From positions 1,922,001-1,986,000 of the forward strand of contig NZ_CP025794.1 in NCBI RefSeq assembly GCF_002906655.1: 64,000 bases of DNA. Direction: 5' to 3'. The position numbers and the translations under genes were made by a program. Below, one piece after another: positions 37,631-46,753 of this stretch. Source of the DNA: Vibrio hyugaensis. Lineage in GTDB: Bacteria; Pseudomonadota; Gammaproteobacteria; Enterobacterales; Vibrionaceae. The notes beneath the pieces were generated by a model. That model saw nothing but the letters and a program-made list of their open reading frames with translations, did no database searches and was not told the origin of the DNA. Within the stretch, counting starts at the first letter, position 1, and each line of letters opens with the position of its first letter.

Positions 37631-39073
37631 TTATCTGTTTTTTTTCTTTAAAAGAGCCGAAAGTACATGTTGATATAAATCATTTTGAAATACTTTCACA
37701 CTCAGAATATATAATGGAATTGCAATAAAAAGTGTTAATAAAGTTATGACTATACTATTTACTGCAACGATTTCAGCAATCATTCTGCTTAGTATGCATA
37801 CAGAAAAGCTAAGTAACCAAATGGGGAGCAATCCTCTGAGTTGAGAAATCAACGTAAGCTTGCCTAATTTCCCGTTATAATAGGTGTTTATTATTAGAGA
37901 AAGATGAGACTGCACCACAACACCAATACAAATAGCAGTAACCCCTAGGGGGACTGTAATGAATAATATTGCGGTTGTAATAAGTTTTTTAATAATCTCT
38001 AGTTTTAAAAATAAGTCGGAACGCCCTTTTACTTGGAGATAATTCAAGTTAATGGCATGTATTGGATAGAGTATTAGACCAAAGGCTAATATAGTCACTA
38101 ATATGGCAGCGGGTTTCCAAACTTCACCTAATATCATTGGTAATAGCGTGTCGGCCAGTAGCGCTAGCCCCATTAATAGTGGGAAGACAACAACAGCCGC
38201 TAAACGCAAGGTTAGTAAGTATGCGGCATTAAGTTTTCCCGGCTGCTCTTGCATTCCACTGAGCATCGGGTAGGTAACCCGTTGAATGATTGCTGTAAAT
38301 GTTTGAGCCGGCACTTTCGTTAATTGATTGGCCTGAGTGAAGTGCCCTACATCAATCGCATTAAACTGCTTACCAATGATTAACTGGTAAATATTCTGAT
38401 AAATACTATCAATCAGTCCCGACACTAGAAGTTTGGATCCAAAGCCAAATAGCTCATTAAATGATTTGAGTGAAGGTCCGAGTGTTGGCCGCCAACGATA
38501 AATTAGGTTTATAAGGACGGCGTTCGCGAAGGCAAATGTAAGCGTCTGGGCCACGAGAGACCAAACCCCAAACCCATGATATGCCATTGAGAGGCCAACG
38601 ATACTGCTAGTTAAAACAGCCAATACAGACGCTTTGGCTTGCGTCTTAAAATCCATTTCTATCGTCAGTTTTGCCCTAGGGATGACAGTAAAGGCGTTGA
38701 TGATCACGACAAGTCCAATCCACTTCATTAGTGGATTGAGTTCAGGTTGCTCATAAAACGTGGCAATCATTGGCGCGCAAGCATAGAGCAATGCATAACA
38801 TAATAATGAAATAGCAATATTGAAATAGAATGCTGTTGCGAAGTCATGCTCGGTTCTGTCAAGCTTACGAATAAGCGCAGAGCTCATGCCACTATCAACA
38901 AACACCTGACTAATTGCAATAAATACGGCAAGTATCCCTATTAAGCCGAATGCGGTCGGGCCAAGTAAACGCGCGAGCATTAACATCACCAATAGCTGAA
39001 CTAGTTGTGTCGTTAAACGTTCAATTGCACTCCATTTCAGCCCCTTCGTGACTTTCTGTTTTAAGCTAGACAT
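37631..39073 (-). CDS. wzx: Polysaccharide flippase Wzx (MOP superfamily)
   Basis: This 480-residue membrane protein has about 12-14 hydrophobic segments. The N-terminus (LKQKVTKGLKWSAIERLTTQ) and the following LARLLGPTAFGLIGILAVF are typical of the WzxC/Wzx flippases that turn lipid-linked repeat units over the inner membrane. The family also includes MATE exporters, but context (rmlA 4 bp upstream, vioA-like gene 2 bp downstream) settles the role. One flippase and one polymerase are present, as expected for one Wzy-dependent glycan. Confidence 0.88.
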   Translation of the reverse strand: MSSLKQKVTKGLKWSAIERLTTQLVQLLVMLMLARLLGPTAFGLIGILAVFIAISQVFVDSGMSSALIRKLDRTEHDFATAFYFNIAISLLCYALLYACAPMIATFYEQPELNPLMKWIGLVVIINAFTVIPRAKLTIEMDFKTQAKASVLAVLTSSIVGLSMAYHGFGVWSLVAQTLTFAFANAVLINLIYRWRPTLGPSLKSFNELFGFGSKLLVSGLIDSIYQNIYQLIIGKQFNAIDVGHFTQANQLTKVPAQTFTAIIQRVTYPMLSGMQEQPGKLNAAYLLTLRLAAVVVFPLLMGLALLADTLLPMILGEVWKPAAILVTILAFGLILYPIHAINLNYLQVKGRSDLFLKLEIIKKLITTAILFITVPLGVTAICIGVVVQSHLSLIINTYYNGKLGKLTLISQLRGLLPIWLLSFSVCILSRMIAEIVAVNSIVITLLTLFIAIPLYILSVKVFQNDLYQHVLSALLKKKNR

Positions 39074-39076
39074 CGA

Positions 39077-39952
39077 TTAATCTTTCAATAAGGCTGATAA
39101 GTACTTTCCGTAGTCATTTTTGCTCATCAACTTGGCCTTTGCTTCTACTTCTGTACGGCTCAACCAGTTCTGGTGATAGGCTATCTCTTCTATGCACGCA
39201 ATTTTATAACCTTGGCGCTTTTCTATCGTTTCCACAAATTGAGCTGCTTCAAGCAAACTTTCATGTGTACCTGTATCTAGCCAAGCGTACCCTCGACCAA
39301 GCATTTCCACGTTAAGTTTGCCTTTATTAAGATACATTTCATTTAATGTGGTGATCTCTAGCTCCCCTCTGTCTGAGGGTTTAACTTCCTTGGCTAACTC
39401 AACTACCTGGTTGTCATAGAAATAGAGTCCTGTCACGGCATAGTGGCTTTTCGGTTGAGGTGGTTTTTCCTCAATAGAGATCGCCTTTCTATTCTCATCA
39501 AACTCAACCACACCAAAACGCTCAGGATCTTTTACTTGGTAACCAAATACCGTCGCTCCTTTCCCTTTCTTGGCATTTTCAACCGCACTTTTTAATTTCG
39601 GGGTAAAATTAGGCCCCCAAAAAATATTGTCCCCCAATACTAAGCAAACCGAATCTTGTCCAATGAACGATTCTCCAATAACAAAAGCCTGCGCAAGGCC
39701 ATCGGGACTCGGTTGAATCGCATATTGAAGCTCAATACCAAAAGCAGAGCCATCACCAAGTAGGCGTTTAAAGCTGTCTTGGTCTTCTGGCGTCGTGATA
39801 ATTAGGATATCGCGAATTCCCGCAAGCATTAGTACTGACAGCGGGTAATAAATCATTGGTTTATCGTAAACGGGAAGCAACTGCTTTGAAATGCCCTGGG
39901 TAATGGGGTAAAGACGTGTGCCAGAACCACCTGCAAGAACAATACCTTTCAT
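39077..39952 (-). CDS. rmlA: Glucose-1-phosphate thymidylyltransferase
   Basis: RmlA makes dTDP-glucose from dTTP and glucose-1-phosphate. It has 291 residues, starting [18 protein letters not shown] with the nucleotide-binding signature, [21 protein letters not shown], and [17 protein letters not shown]. The usual feedback-regulated family length is 290-293. The gene follows rmlB by about 90 bp on the same strand, an interval that contains CTAG-rich repeats. Confidence 0.95.
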   Translation of the reverse strand: MKGIVLAGGSGTRLYPITQGISKQLLPVYDKPMIYYPLSVLMLAGIRDILIITTPEDQDSFKRLLGDGSAFGIELQYAIQPSPDGLAQAFVIGESFIGQDSVCLVLGDNIFWGPNFTPKLKSAVENAKKGKGATVFGYQVKDPERFGVVEFDENRKAISIEEKPPQPKSHYAVTGLYFYDNQVVELAKEVKPSDRGELEITTLNEMYLNKGKLNVEMLGRGYAWLDTGTHESLLEAAQFVETIEKRQGYKIACIEEIAYHQNWLSRTEVEAKAKLMSKNDYGKYLSALLKD

Positions 39953-39960
39953 TATAAATA

Positions 39961-40012
39961 GATCCTAAGTTGGTAGGACCTAGATCCTAGGAAAACCTAC
40001 GATCTAGAACCT
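39961..40012. repeat. CTAG-rich intergenic repeat between rmlB and rmlA
   Basis: The rmlB-rmlA gap contains GATCCTAAG, GGACCTAGATCCTAGG and GATCTAGAACCTC in sequence. It is of the same type as the tandem CCTAGGT units at 41302-41324. Confidence 0.5.
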
Positions 40013-40039
40013 CAAATGTTTGCAGAAGAGAGAATGCTA

Positions 40040-41113
40040 TCAGTTAATACCTAAACGTTCGCGTTGGTAGCTGCCGTCTTGGACGTTTTGACACCACTGT
40101 TGGTTATCTAGATACCATTGAACGGTTTTCTTAAGGCCAGTCTCGAAGGTTTCTTCTGGCGTCCAACCTAATTCACGCTGCATTTTACTTGAATCAATCG
40201 CATAACGGCGATCATGGCCTGGGCGATCTTGCACGTACGTGATTTGTGCTGCGTACTTGGCGTCTTTTGGCACCAGCGTGTCCAAGATGTCACAAATGGT
40301 GTTCACCACTTCGATGTTTTTCTTCTCGTTATGGCCACCGATATTGTATGTCTGACCAATCTTACCTTCGGTTACTACTTTATATAGTGCTCGCGCGTGA
40401 TCTTCGACAAATAGCCAGTCACGAATTTGATCGCCTTTGCCGTAAATAGGCAAATCTTTTCCCTCAAGCGCATTCAGAATAACAAGTGGAATCAGCTTTT
40501 CAGGGAAGTGATAAGGACCATAATTATTCGAGCAGTTGGTCACGATCGTCGGCAAACCATAAGTGCGCAACCATGAACGTACTAAGTGATCACTCGATGC
40601 TTTAGATGCTGAGTAAGGGCTTGATGGTGCGTAGGGGGTGGTTTCCAAAAACAGTGGAAGCTCTGAGTCAGAGCTCACTTCATCCGGGTGCAGCAAGTCA
40701 CCATAAACTTCATCGGTTGAGATGTGATGAAAACGGAAAGCAGATTTTGCCATTTCATCCAGTGTATTCCAATATTCACGCGTTGCTTCTAGAAGGGTGT
40801 ACGTGCCAACAACGTTCGTTTCAATAAAAGCTGCAGGGCCGGTGATTGATCGATCAACGTGAGACTCTGCGGCTAGATGCATCACAGCACCAGGCTTGTG
40901 AGTTTCAAATACGCGGTTCAATTCAGCACGGTCACAAATGTTCACTTGCTCAAATGCGTAACGATCGTTTGATTCTACCGAAACTAAAGACTCAAGGTTG
41001 CCGGCGTAGGTTAAGCAATCTACATTTACCACACTGTCTGATGTATTTTCGATGATGTGGCGCACGACCGCTGAGCCAATAAAGCCCGCCCCGCCTGTCA
41101 CGAGTATTTTCAT
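40040..41113 (-). CDS. rmlB: dTDP-glucose 4,6-dehydratase
   Basis: RmlB converts dTDP-glucose to dTDP-4-keto-6-deoxyglucose. The 357-residue protein starts [19 protein letters not shown] with its NAD motif, and has STDEVYGDL and catalytic [11 protein letters not shown] take the ATG at 41113, ten codons inside the longest frame, which fits the family start and has AAAGGT seven bases before it. No rmlC or rmlD follows, so the product goes to the VioA-like aminotransferase and not to rhamnose. Confidence 0.95.
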   Translation of the reverse strand: MKILVTGGAGFIGSAVVRHIIENTSDSVVNVDCLTYAGNLESLVSVESNDRYAFEQVNICDRAELNRVFETHKPGAVMHLAAESHVDRSITGPAAFIETNVVGTYTLLEATREYWNTLDEMAKSAFRFHHISTDEVYGDLLHPDEVSSDSELPLFLETTPYAPSSPYSASKASSDHLVRSWLRTYGLPTIVTNCSNNYGPYHFPEKLIPLVILNALEGKDLPIYGKGDQIRDWLFVEDHARALYKVVTEGKIGQTYNIGGHNEKKNIEVVNTICDILDTLVPKDAKYAAQITYVQDRPGHDRRYAIDSSKMQRELGWTPEETFETGLKKTVQWYLDNQQWCQNVQDGSYQRERLGIN

Positions 41114-41301
41114 TTTTACCTTTCCAACGTTGGGAAACACCACATAAAGTGCTTCAAAACTTCCATTCCCATCTCAGACATCCAACCCCATCTGAGACAT
41201 TTTTCACTCATTTTGAGACAGTAAAATTTCGCCCATCCCGCCCGTATAAAACCAAGATTTTGCTTACTTTTTTAAAACCACCCCAATAGGTAATGCAAAA
41301 G

Positions 41302-41324
41302 CCTAGGTCCTAGGTCCTAGGTCC
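41302..41324. repeat. Tandem CCTAGGT heptamers at the end of wzz
   Basis: Three complete copies of the 7-mer CCTAGGT plus CC run through the stop codon of the wzz gene; the last residues of the protein (DLGPRT) are encoded by the repeat. Related shorter forms occur at 22896, 39961 and 45309. Confidence 0.75.
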
Positions 41325-42298
41325 TTATTATCTTCTTCTTTTCGAAACGCAAAGTGTATTAGCACAATTGCTACACCCAACATCCCACCAAGTAATGTGC
41401 CTAGCACACAAATCAGCGCGCGTTTCGGCCCATCTTTTAGTTCAGGCACTACAGCTGGGTCTACTACCTTGAAGATAAACTCTTCTTGTACCTCTGCTAG
41501 CATCAAGCTTTTGGTTTGCTCTTCTATCAGTTTGTAAAATGTACTCTGCATATCTGCCACAGCAGTCTTTTGTAACTGAGCGTTCAAATATGCTAAGTTT
41601 TGTGAGGTTTCTGCAATCGTACGTTCACGCATCACTTTATTGATGTCTTCAATTAACCAATTGACCCATTGTTGCGCAAGGTAGGGCGAATAGTGCTTAA
41701 CAGAAACAGTATACAAGCCACTTTCTTTATCTTGATTAACGTTCAAAATGTTTTTATTAAAGACCTTAAATGCTTCTTGTGCGGTTGGTGTAGCACCACG
41801 TAGACCATCAGGTTCACGCAACCACTCACCGGTAGTTGGGTTATAGAGATCTTCATCTAAAATGAGTTTGTCATTTGCTAAGTCCCAATCTTTTGCCGCC
41901 ATTAGTGGCACAAGTAAATCATGCTTGTTGATGAATGCTTCTACAAACTGTCGAGACTTCATTACCTGAACGGCTAAATCTGTTTGAGAAGATTCACCTG
42001 CACTCAAGTTAACACCTGCTAGTGCCGCAAGACCACCTAACTGACCTGCCATTTTTGAAAGACCACCACCATTTGAGCTTTCTGCAGGGGCAAGCAACGC
42101 ATCTGATTTATAGATATTAGGCAAACTTAGTGCGTAGAGTACCGCGCCGACGGCAAAGACAAATGTGGTTACGATGATTATCCACTTGCCTTTCCACAAT
42201 GCTTTGAAAAGTTCACGCAAGTCGATTTCATCGTCTGTAGGTCGCGATTGGGGTGGATATGGTAGGTAGTTTGGATTGGGTTCTTTTTGTGGTTCCAT
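41303..42298 (-). CDS. wzz: Chain-length determinant protein (Wzz family)
   Basis: Wzz-type polysaccharide co-polymerases set glycan chain length. The 331-residue protein has a proline-rich start, a first membrane segment at about residues 34-57 (WIIIVTTFVFAVGAVLYALS), a long periplasmic coiled part and a second membrane segment near 295-317 (PKRALICVLGTLLGGMLGV). It has no tyrosine-kinase domain, so it is not Wzc. It resembles OtnB/Wzz of V. cholerae O139. The last six residues are encoded by the CCTAGGT repeat. Confidence 0.88.
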   Translation of the reverse strand: MEPQKEPNPNYLPYPPQSRPTDDEIDLRELFKALWKGKWIIIVTTFVFAVGAVLYALSLPNIYKSDALLAPAESSNGGGLSKMAGQLGGLAALAGVNLSAGESSQTDLAVQVMKSRQFVEAFINKHDLLVPLMAAKDWDLANDKLILDEDLYNPTTGEWLREPDGLRGATPTAQEAFKVFNKNILNVNQDKESGLYTVSVKHYSPYLAQQWVNWLIEDINKVMRERTIAETSQNLAYLNAQLQKTAVADMQSTFYKLIEEQTKSLMLAEVQEEFIFKVVDPAVVPELKDGPKRALICVLGTLLGGMLGVAIVLIHFAFRKEEDNKDLGPRT

Positions 42299-42379
42299 TG
42301 GTCTTTAATCCTAAGCTCTGAGATTCGTTATGTGAAATTCAGAGATTGGTAAAATTGATATCAGCCACCACGCTGTGAC

Positions 42380-42417
42380 TAGATTCCTAGTCTCGCTTAG
42401 GCTCGCTGGAATGACGG
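42380..42417 (-). repeat. Dispersed repeat copy (D), wza-wzz gap
   Basis: On the minus strand it reads CCGTCATTCCAGCGAGCCTA followed by AGCGAGACTAGGAATCTA, the clearest copy of the family. An imperfect inverted repeat lies directly beside it. Confidence 0.7.
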
Positions 42418-42418
42418 A

Positions 42419-42454
42419 ATACTGGATATAATCCTGTCAGATTATGTCCAGTAT
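42419..42454. repeat. Inverted repeat between wbfF and wzz genes
   Basis: ATACTGGATATAATC and GATTATGTCCAGTAT are complementary except for one position, around a six-base loop. It directly adjoins the dispersed repeat copy at 42380-42417. Confidence 0.6.
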
Positions 42455-42490
42455 CATTTTCAGTACTAGATTATTAACCTTAATAAAGCT

Positions 42491-42523
42491 GAGCTTATGT
42501 AACTTCAACCGTCACATAAGCTC
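42491..42523 (-). terminator. Hairpin downstream of the wbfF-like gene, possible attenuator
   Basis: GAGCTTATGT and ACATAAGCTC (12 of 13 bases pair if extended) form a strong stem 58 bp past the stop of the SLBB gene. The following T-run is poor, so it may reduce rather than stop transcription into wzz. Confidence 0.4.
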
Positions 42524-42580
42524 TTAGTATTATTAGATTTATAAGCCCATTTAAGCTGACTGGTATGGTTTTGTCGTTCG

Positions 42581-45274
42581 TTACTTCAACGCATTGATCG
42601 CAACACCTGTTTGGTAAAGGATCTGCGTTGCTGCGGTCCAGGTGCTTAATGCATCGCGGTAGTCGGTATCGATTGGCACAACAATTGTGTCGCCCGCTTT
42701 TAGCTCTTCATGATTGTTACCGAACCAGTAGCCAGACGTTGGTTTGTAGACTGAACCGTCTGCGCGCACGACAAAGATACGATCTTCATCCGCTTGCTTC
42801 TTCGCACCACCGGCTTTGTTTAGGTAGTCATCTACGTCTAGCTTGTTATCCAGCAAGTACGTGATTGGCACCTGAACTTCACCCATGATCGATACTGTAT
42901 TGCGGTATGTCGGAACAAACAAGAAGTCTCCATCTTCCAACATAAAGTCCGCAGAACGCTCATCTTTCAAAATGCGATTAAGCTGCACAACCATGCGACC
43001 AAGCGCTTTGCTCTTACTTGCTTCTTCTACAAACGCCAAAGTTTTTTCTGGGTCAGAAATAACCGAGCCTAAATTACTGTCTGCACGGAAGGTCTTCTTA
43101 GCGGTTTCTGCACGCATATCTGCAGCGTATTGGTTTAATAACTTCTGCTCTTGTAGACGAAGCGCTTCACGAGTGAAGATCGCACCTTGAGGGTGAGCAA
43201 ATTCCGTCAAGCCACCAGCACGCTCAAGTAACTCGCCTAAGGTCTCCCCTTGACGAACCGTGTACGTGCCAGGGAAACGAACTTCGCCTTGCAGAGTTAC
43301 TGTGCTTTGTAGTTTAACATTCGGTTTTTCAAGAATATTTAGACGGTCACGGCCAACAAGGATTGCATCATCTGCTGTGCTTCCCTGAATCGCTTTACGT
43401 AAGTCAATGCGTTCTACATCGATAGATGCACGTTCATCCTTGCTGCTAATCACAGTACGAGCCAACTCTGCATTAATGGTAAATGCATTGTACGTTAGGC
43501 CACCCGCCGCTTCGATTAGTGTAGATACCGACATACGTGGCGTGAGTGGGTAGCGACCAGGGTGTTTTACCTCACCGAATACTTCGGCGATTTGTGGTGC
43601 TAAACCTAAACGAGATTGCTGTTGGAGCTGCAAAAGTACCGGTGCAAGTAAGGTGCGGCGCGTATTCTGCTTCAACGCATCAAAGTCTTCTTTCGTGATT
43701 TCTTTGCCACGGAAGATAATTTTGGGCTGTTCTGATTCTTCAGTTGAAGATTGCCCCATCGCCATATTGTCTGTCGCTGAGGATAACGCTACAGATGAGC
43801 TCATAACTTCTTGCTCTTTCTGTTGGTCTTGCTCGGCTTTAAATTGTGCCTGCTCAAGCGTTTTTGCTTTAGTCACCGTGTCTTGATCGGCTAGGGTATC
43901 TAAATCTTCATTGTTGAAGCGGTTAAACACCAGCACTCGGTCACGTGAATTTAGCTTCAGGTTATCTTTGCTGCTTGGAGAAAGAATCGCGTTAGCAAGA
44001 TTAACTTGATAAACCTCTATATCACGTTGTGGGTTAATTTCACGAACAACGACAGCATAGTTAACATCTGCTGTGGAATTAAACGACGTATCTACTGATT
44101 GGAACAAATCAGCAACACGCAGGCCGCTCTTCCATTCGATGAAGCCAGGATGACGGACGTCACCCTCGATTTGTACGTAACGGGTTAACTCTTCACTCTT
44201 CTTCAATACATTAACGGCGTCGCCGTCTTTTACTTTGGTTTGTTGATCGTGTGACTGGCTGAAGTTAAGGGTTAATGCGTCACGCGCTCCTTTCGCTGCG
44301 TAACGTTTTATTTCAATTTGATCGCGGTAAGCGTTAGCAGTAAAACCACCCGCCATTTGAATCGCTTGCTTGTAGGTTTCACCTGATTTCACTTCATAGA
44401 TTGCAGGGCGGTTTACTTCGCCATCAATAGCGATGGTATTACCGACAGCACCAATAAAGACCACATCGCCAGGTAACAGTCGAACATCGTTGCGCGCGTC
44501 GCCTTTCAGTAATAGGTCATACATATCCAGCTTGCGAATCACCTGCCCATTACGCTTTAACTGCACGTTGCGTAATGCACCGCTCTCACCAAAACCACCA
44601 CTGTAATAAATGGCTTGAGAAATGGTGGTTAGCGCACTAACGGTGTAAGCACCCGGTTTGTAGGCATCGCCCATCACAAACACTTGCATGGTGCGCATTT
44701 CACCCAGTGAAATATCACTGCGTACACCAATCATTTGCTCTTTTACACGTTGGTTTAGTGAATCACGAACGTCAGAAAAGCTCATGCCTGCTACTTGAAC
44801 TGGGCCAAGTGAAGGGAAGTTGATAGTACCAGCACGATTTACTCGCAAATGGTGCGTCGCGTTCTCTTTACCAAATAGCTGGATAACAATTTCGTCACCA
44901 GCACCGACTGTGTAATCAGCAGGGACAGGCACATCGCTCACTGGGGCAAATGTCGTTGGCGAACCCGCAAATAGATCCAAACCGAAGCGTTTTAGCTCTT
45001 CGTCTTCTTTTGTTAGATCCGCTTGGTCCGTTTGATTGGCGTTACTCACTTCCGGGCGAGGATTAATCACTTGAGGGTTTTGATAGCTACTCGGCTGAGA
45101 AGAAGAGCCAGAAGGGAGAGAAATGCCGTACTTACTCGCTAACGCTTGTTGTTGGTCAGCAGGTAAGCTTTGGAACATTTGCATTTGTTCCGGGGTTGGG
45201 GTCTGCGCATGACTGAATGGCGCAAATAAACTTGCCAATACACAAGCGGCAATCGAGAAATATCCTTTAAGCAT
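42581..45274 (-). CDS. wbfF: SLBB-repeat polysaccharide export protein (Wza/WbfF-like)
   Basis: This is an 897-residue exported protein. It has a signal peptide (cleavage after SHAQ, about residue 24), a Gln-rich spacer, a polysaccharide-export domain starting YTVGAGDEIVIQLFG (about residue 121) and six SLBB-type repeats with the G-(E/D)-V-x-x-P-G core (for example GDAYKPGAY, GEVNRPAIY, GEVKHPGRY, GEVRFPGTY). Wza of E. coli has only 379 residues and two such repeats. It matches the long OtnA/WbfF type of V. cholerae O139. There is no lipobox Cys, unlike Wza. Confidence 0.88.
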   Translation of the reverse strand: MLKGYFSIAACVLASLFAPFSHAQTPTPEQMQMFQSLPADQQQALASKYGISLPSGSSSQPSSYQNPQVINPRPEVSNANQTDQADLTKEDEELKRFGLDLFAGSPTTFAPVSDVPVPADYTVGAGDEIVIQLFGKENATHHLRVNRAGTINFPSLGPVQVAGMSFSDVRDSLNQRVKEQMIGVRSDISLGEMRTMQVFVMGDAYKPGAYTVSALTTISQAIYYSGGFGESGALRNVQLKRNGQVIRKLDMYDLLLKGDARNDVRLLPGDVVFIGAVGNTIAIDGEVNRPAIYEVKSGETYKQAIQMAGGFTANAYRDQIEIKRYAAKGARDALTLNFSQSHDQQTKVKDGDAVNVLKKSEELTRYVQIEGDVRHPGFIEWKSGLRVADLFQSVDTSFNSTADVNYAVVVREINPQRDIEVYQVNLANAILSPSSKDNLKLNSRDRVLVFNRFNNEDLDTLADQDTVTKAKTLEQAQFKAEQDQQKEQEVMSSSVALSSATDNMAMGQSSTEESEQPKIIFRGKEITKEDFDALKQNTRRTLLAPVLLQLQQQSRLGLAPQIAEVFGEVKHPGRYPLTPRMSVSTLIEAAGGLTYNAFTINAELARTVISSKDERASIDVERIDLRKAIQGSTADDAILVGRDRLNILEKPNVKLQSTVTLQGEVRFPGTYTVRQGETLGELLERAGGLTEFAHPQGAIFTREALRLQEQKLLNQYAADMRAETAKKTFRADSNLGSVISDPEKTLAFVEEASKSKALGRMVVQLNRILKDERSADFMLEDGDFLFVPTYRNTVSIMGEVQVPITYLLDNKLDVDDYLNKAGGAKKQADEDRIFVVRADGSVYKPTSGYWFGNNHEELKAGDTIVVPIDTDYRDALSTWTAATQILYQTGVAINALK

Positions 45275-45308
45275 GATAATTCGCTATTTAAATCGAGAGT
45301 TAAAAAAT

Positions 45309-45328
45309 CCTAGTTACTAAAACTAGGC
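45309..45328. repeat. CTAG-rich hairpin upstream of the wbfF-like gene
   Basis: CCTAGTT and AACTAGG form a 7-bp stem around ACTAA, followed by CACTAGG. It is a member of the CTAG-rich intergenic set of this locus and lies between two genes of the same operon. Confidence 0.45.
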
Positions 45329-45342
45329 ACTAGGTCTTTTAA

Positions 45343-45858
45343 TTAAAATCGGTGCTGAAAGCCGAGTGTAAGGGCATTCAGACGAACTTGGTCTTCTGAC
45401 GTACTGTCAACAAACTCGAAAACAACCGCATTGTGCTTATCTAGAGCGTAATGCATACCTAAGCCAAAGCTAAAGCCTTGGTCTTTGTTCGAACCTACGT
45501 TTTGTTGATCGATCTGGACACTGGAGTAACCCGCTAGTCCGTAAAGTGCGAAACGTTCAGAAACCGGCATGTTCAACTTAACAAACCCACTTGCTAAACT
45601 GTCAACCGCGAGCCCGCTTTCGCGCTGTACTGAGGTACCGTAACGCGCCTCTAACGCGACATAATCGTTAAAGAAGTAGCCTGCTTGCGCTTGAAGAAGG
45701 AATGGATTGCCTTCGGTTACGGAAGAAGTAGAAGAGTGGTGGTATTCGGCATTAGAGTAGCTCACTAACGCACCTGCATAAAAATCTGCTGAGGCCGTAA
45801 ATGAGCACAAGCCTAAGCTGATTGCACTCAACGTCCCTAGCCATGGTCGTTTGTTCAT
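45343..45858 (-). CDS. Outer-membrane beta-barrel protein
   Basis: This 171-residue protein has a signal peptide (MNKRPWLGTLSAISLGLCSF then TASA, cleavage before DFYAG) and amphipathic strands consistent with an eight-strand OmpA/OmpX-type barrel, ending in the outer-membrane signature LGFQHRF with terminal Phe. I start at the ATG at 45858 because it begins the signal peptide. It is the first gene after the JUMPstart element, next to the SLBB export gene. A role in surface-glycan export is possible; nothing else shows its function. Confidence 0.82.
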   Translation of the reverse strand: MNKRPWLGTLSAISLGLCSFTASADFYAGALVSYSNAEYHHSSTSSVTEGNPFLLQAQAGYFFNDYVALEARYGTSVQRESGLAVDSLASGFVKLNMPVSERFALYGLAGYSSVQIDQQNVGSNKDQGFSFGLGMHYALDKHNAVVFEFVDSTSEDQVRLNALTLGFQHRF

Positions 45859-45954
45859 CACGTAAGTGTTCCTTGGGTATTGACTGACCGCTGCACATGA
45901 ATGACGCACGCAGTGAATGTCTGTTAACTGGTTGTCTGTTTACTTGTGCGTTTT

Positions 45955-45991
45955 CACGCTACCGCCCTGCGGCATTACGCGTTAGCCACTG
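45955..45991 (-). promoter_or_regulatory. JUMPstart with perfect ops element (RfaH recruitment)
   Basis: The minus strand reads CAGTGGCTAACGCG at 45991 inward and ends in GGCGGTAGCGTG (45966-45955), the exact 12-base ops core; the outer part keeps CAGTGG and GCC of the 39-base JUMPstart. It lies about 100 bp before the first gene of the operon, in its leader. RfaH binds ops in the paused transcription complex and prevents termination over long glycan operons. Confidence 0.92.
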
Positions 45992-46414
45992 TTCGCTGAT
46001 TACCGAGTTGCTCGGCTTATTGATATAAGTACCATTTTTAAGCATCGTTTTTGTGACAAGAAAATCAAAAACTCATACTTGAAAAGCACAGCATAAAAGC
46101 TGGCAAATTATGCATGGATTAGCGCAAAACGGCAAGGGGGCTCACTCTAAGGTTTGAGAATGGGCATTCTTGTTTTTGAGAGCAATTACACACTGAGCGT
46201 CATTCACCTAAGTGTTACAAAACGTAACGTTAAACTTATCTCGAATATCAATTCGCCACTTATCTCGATATTGACGAGTTGGTGTTACTTAACGCCGAGT
46301 TATCCTTCATTACTCCTATAATCTCTAGTTAAAATAACTAAATCCACCTGCAAATGAATTATCTTTTCAATGAGACGCATTCTTTAGAACTTGGTAAAAT
46401 TCCATAGTAAACTA

Positions 46415-46444
46415 TTTACATGCTGATTGTTTTTTAACTAAAAT
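46415..46444 (+). promoter_or_regulatory. Candidate promoter of the yjbE/gfc operon
   Basis: TTTACA (46415-46420) and TAAAAT (46439-46444) are separated by 18 bases, about 65 bp before the first ATG. Confidence 0.4.
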
Positions 46445-46510
46445 GACAAATGGTATGTTTTAAACAGACCAAACATCGATGTTTTAAAATCTGAAATACA
46501 AGGATTAATA

Positions 46511-46732
46511 ATGAAGAACACAGCTCTAGCTATTCTTATGGCTCTAAGCGCATCAACTGCATTCGCAGCGACTGAAGCTGGTACTACTGGCACAGCAGCA
46601 GCATCTGCAACGGGTACAACTGCGGTAGCAGTAGGTGCAGCAGCAGCAGTAACTGTAGTAGCAGTTGCAGCGTCAGACAGCGATTCAACTTCAACGTCTA
46701 CTTCTACTTCTACTTCTACTTCTACGAACTAA
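46511..46732 (+). CDS. yjbE: YjbE/GfcA-like small secreted protein
   Basis: The 73-residue protein has a signal peptide (MKNTALAILMALSASTAFAA), then a low-complexity Ala/Thr/Gly/Val stretch and a C-terminal run of Ser-Thr pairs from residue 59 or so. This composition and its place before gfcB, gfcC and gfcD homologues identify it as YjbE-like. YjbE is linked to exopolysaccharide production in E. coli, but its molecular role is unknown. A hexanucleotide repeat encodes the Ser-Thr run. A strong stem-loop follows the gene. Confidence 0.8.
   Translation: MKNTALAILMALSASTAFAATEAGTTGTAAASATGTTAVAVGAAAAVTVVAVAASDSDSTSTSTSTSTSTSTN
46686..46725 (+). repeat. In-frame ACTTCT hexanucleotide repeat
   Basis: About six near-identical copies of a six-base unit encode the Ser-Thr tail. 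Copy-number change would alter protein length without shifting the frame. Confidence 0.75.
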
Positions 46733-46753
46733 TTCGTTTAAGTCGAACTAGAT

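Larger units (their letters stand above)
45859..46510. other. Divergent control region of the antigen and gfc-type operons
   Basis: This 650-bp gap separates the minus-strand antigen operon from the plus-strand gfc-type operon. It contains the JUMPstart element (45955-45991) and a probable promoter for the plus operon (46415-46444). The middle is AT-rich with no credible gene, as is common for H-NS-bound surface-glycan promoters. Confidence 0.6.

Noticed and set aside
37631..41113. Rhamnose pathway (rmlABCD)
   Set aside because: Only rmlA and rmlB are present; neither rmlC nor rmlD is found next to them or elsewhere in the window.
41303..42298. Tyrosine-kinase Wzc
   Set aside because: The protein ends directly after its second membrane segment and has no Walker motifs or tyrosine cluster; it is of the Wzz type.
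46686..46725. CRISPR-like short tandem repeat
   Set aside because: It is a six-base in-frame coding repeat without spacers. No CRISPR array or cas gene was seen in the window.
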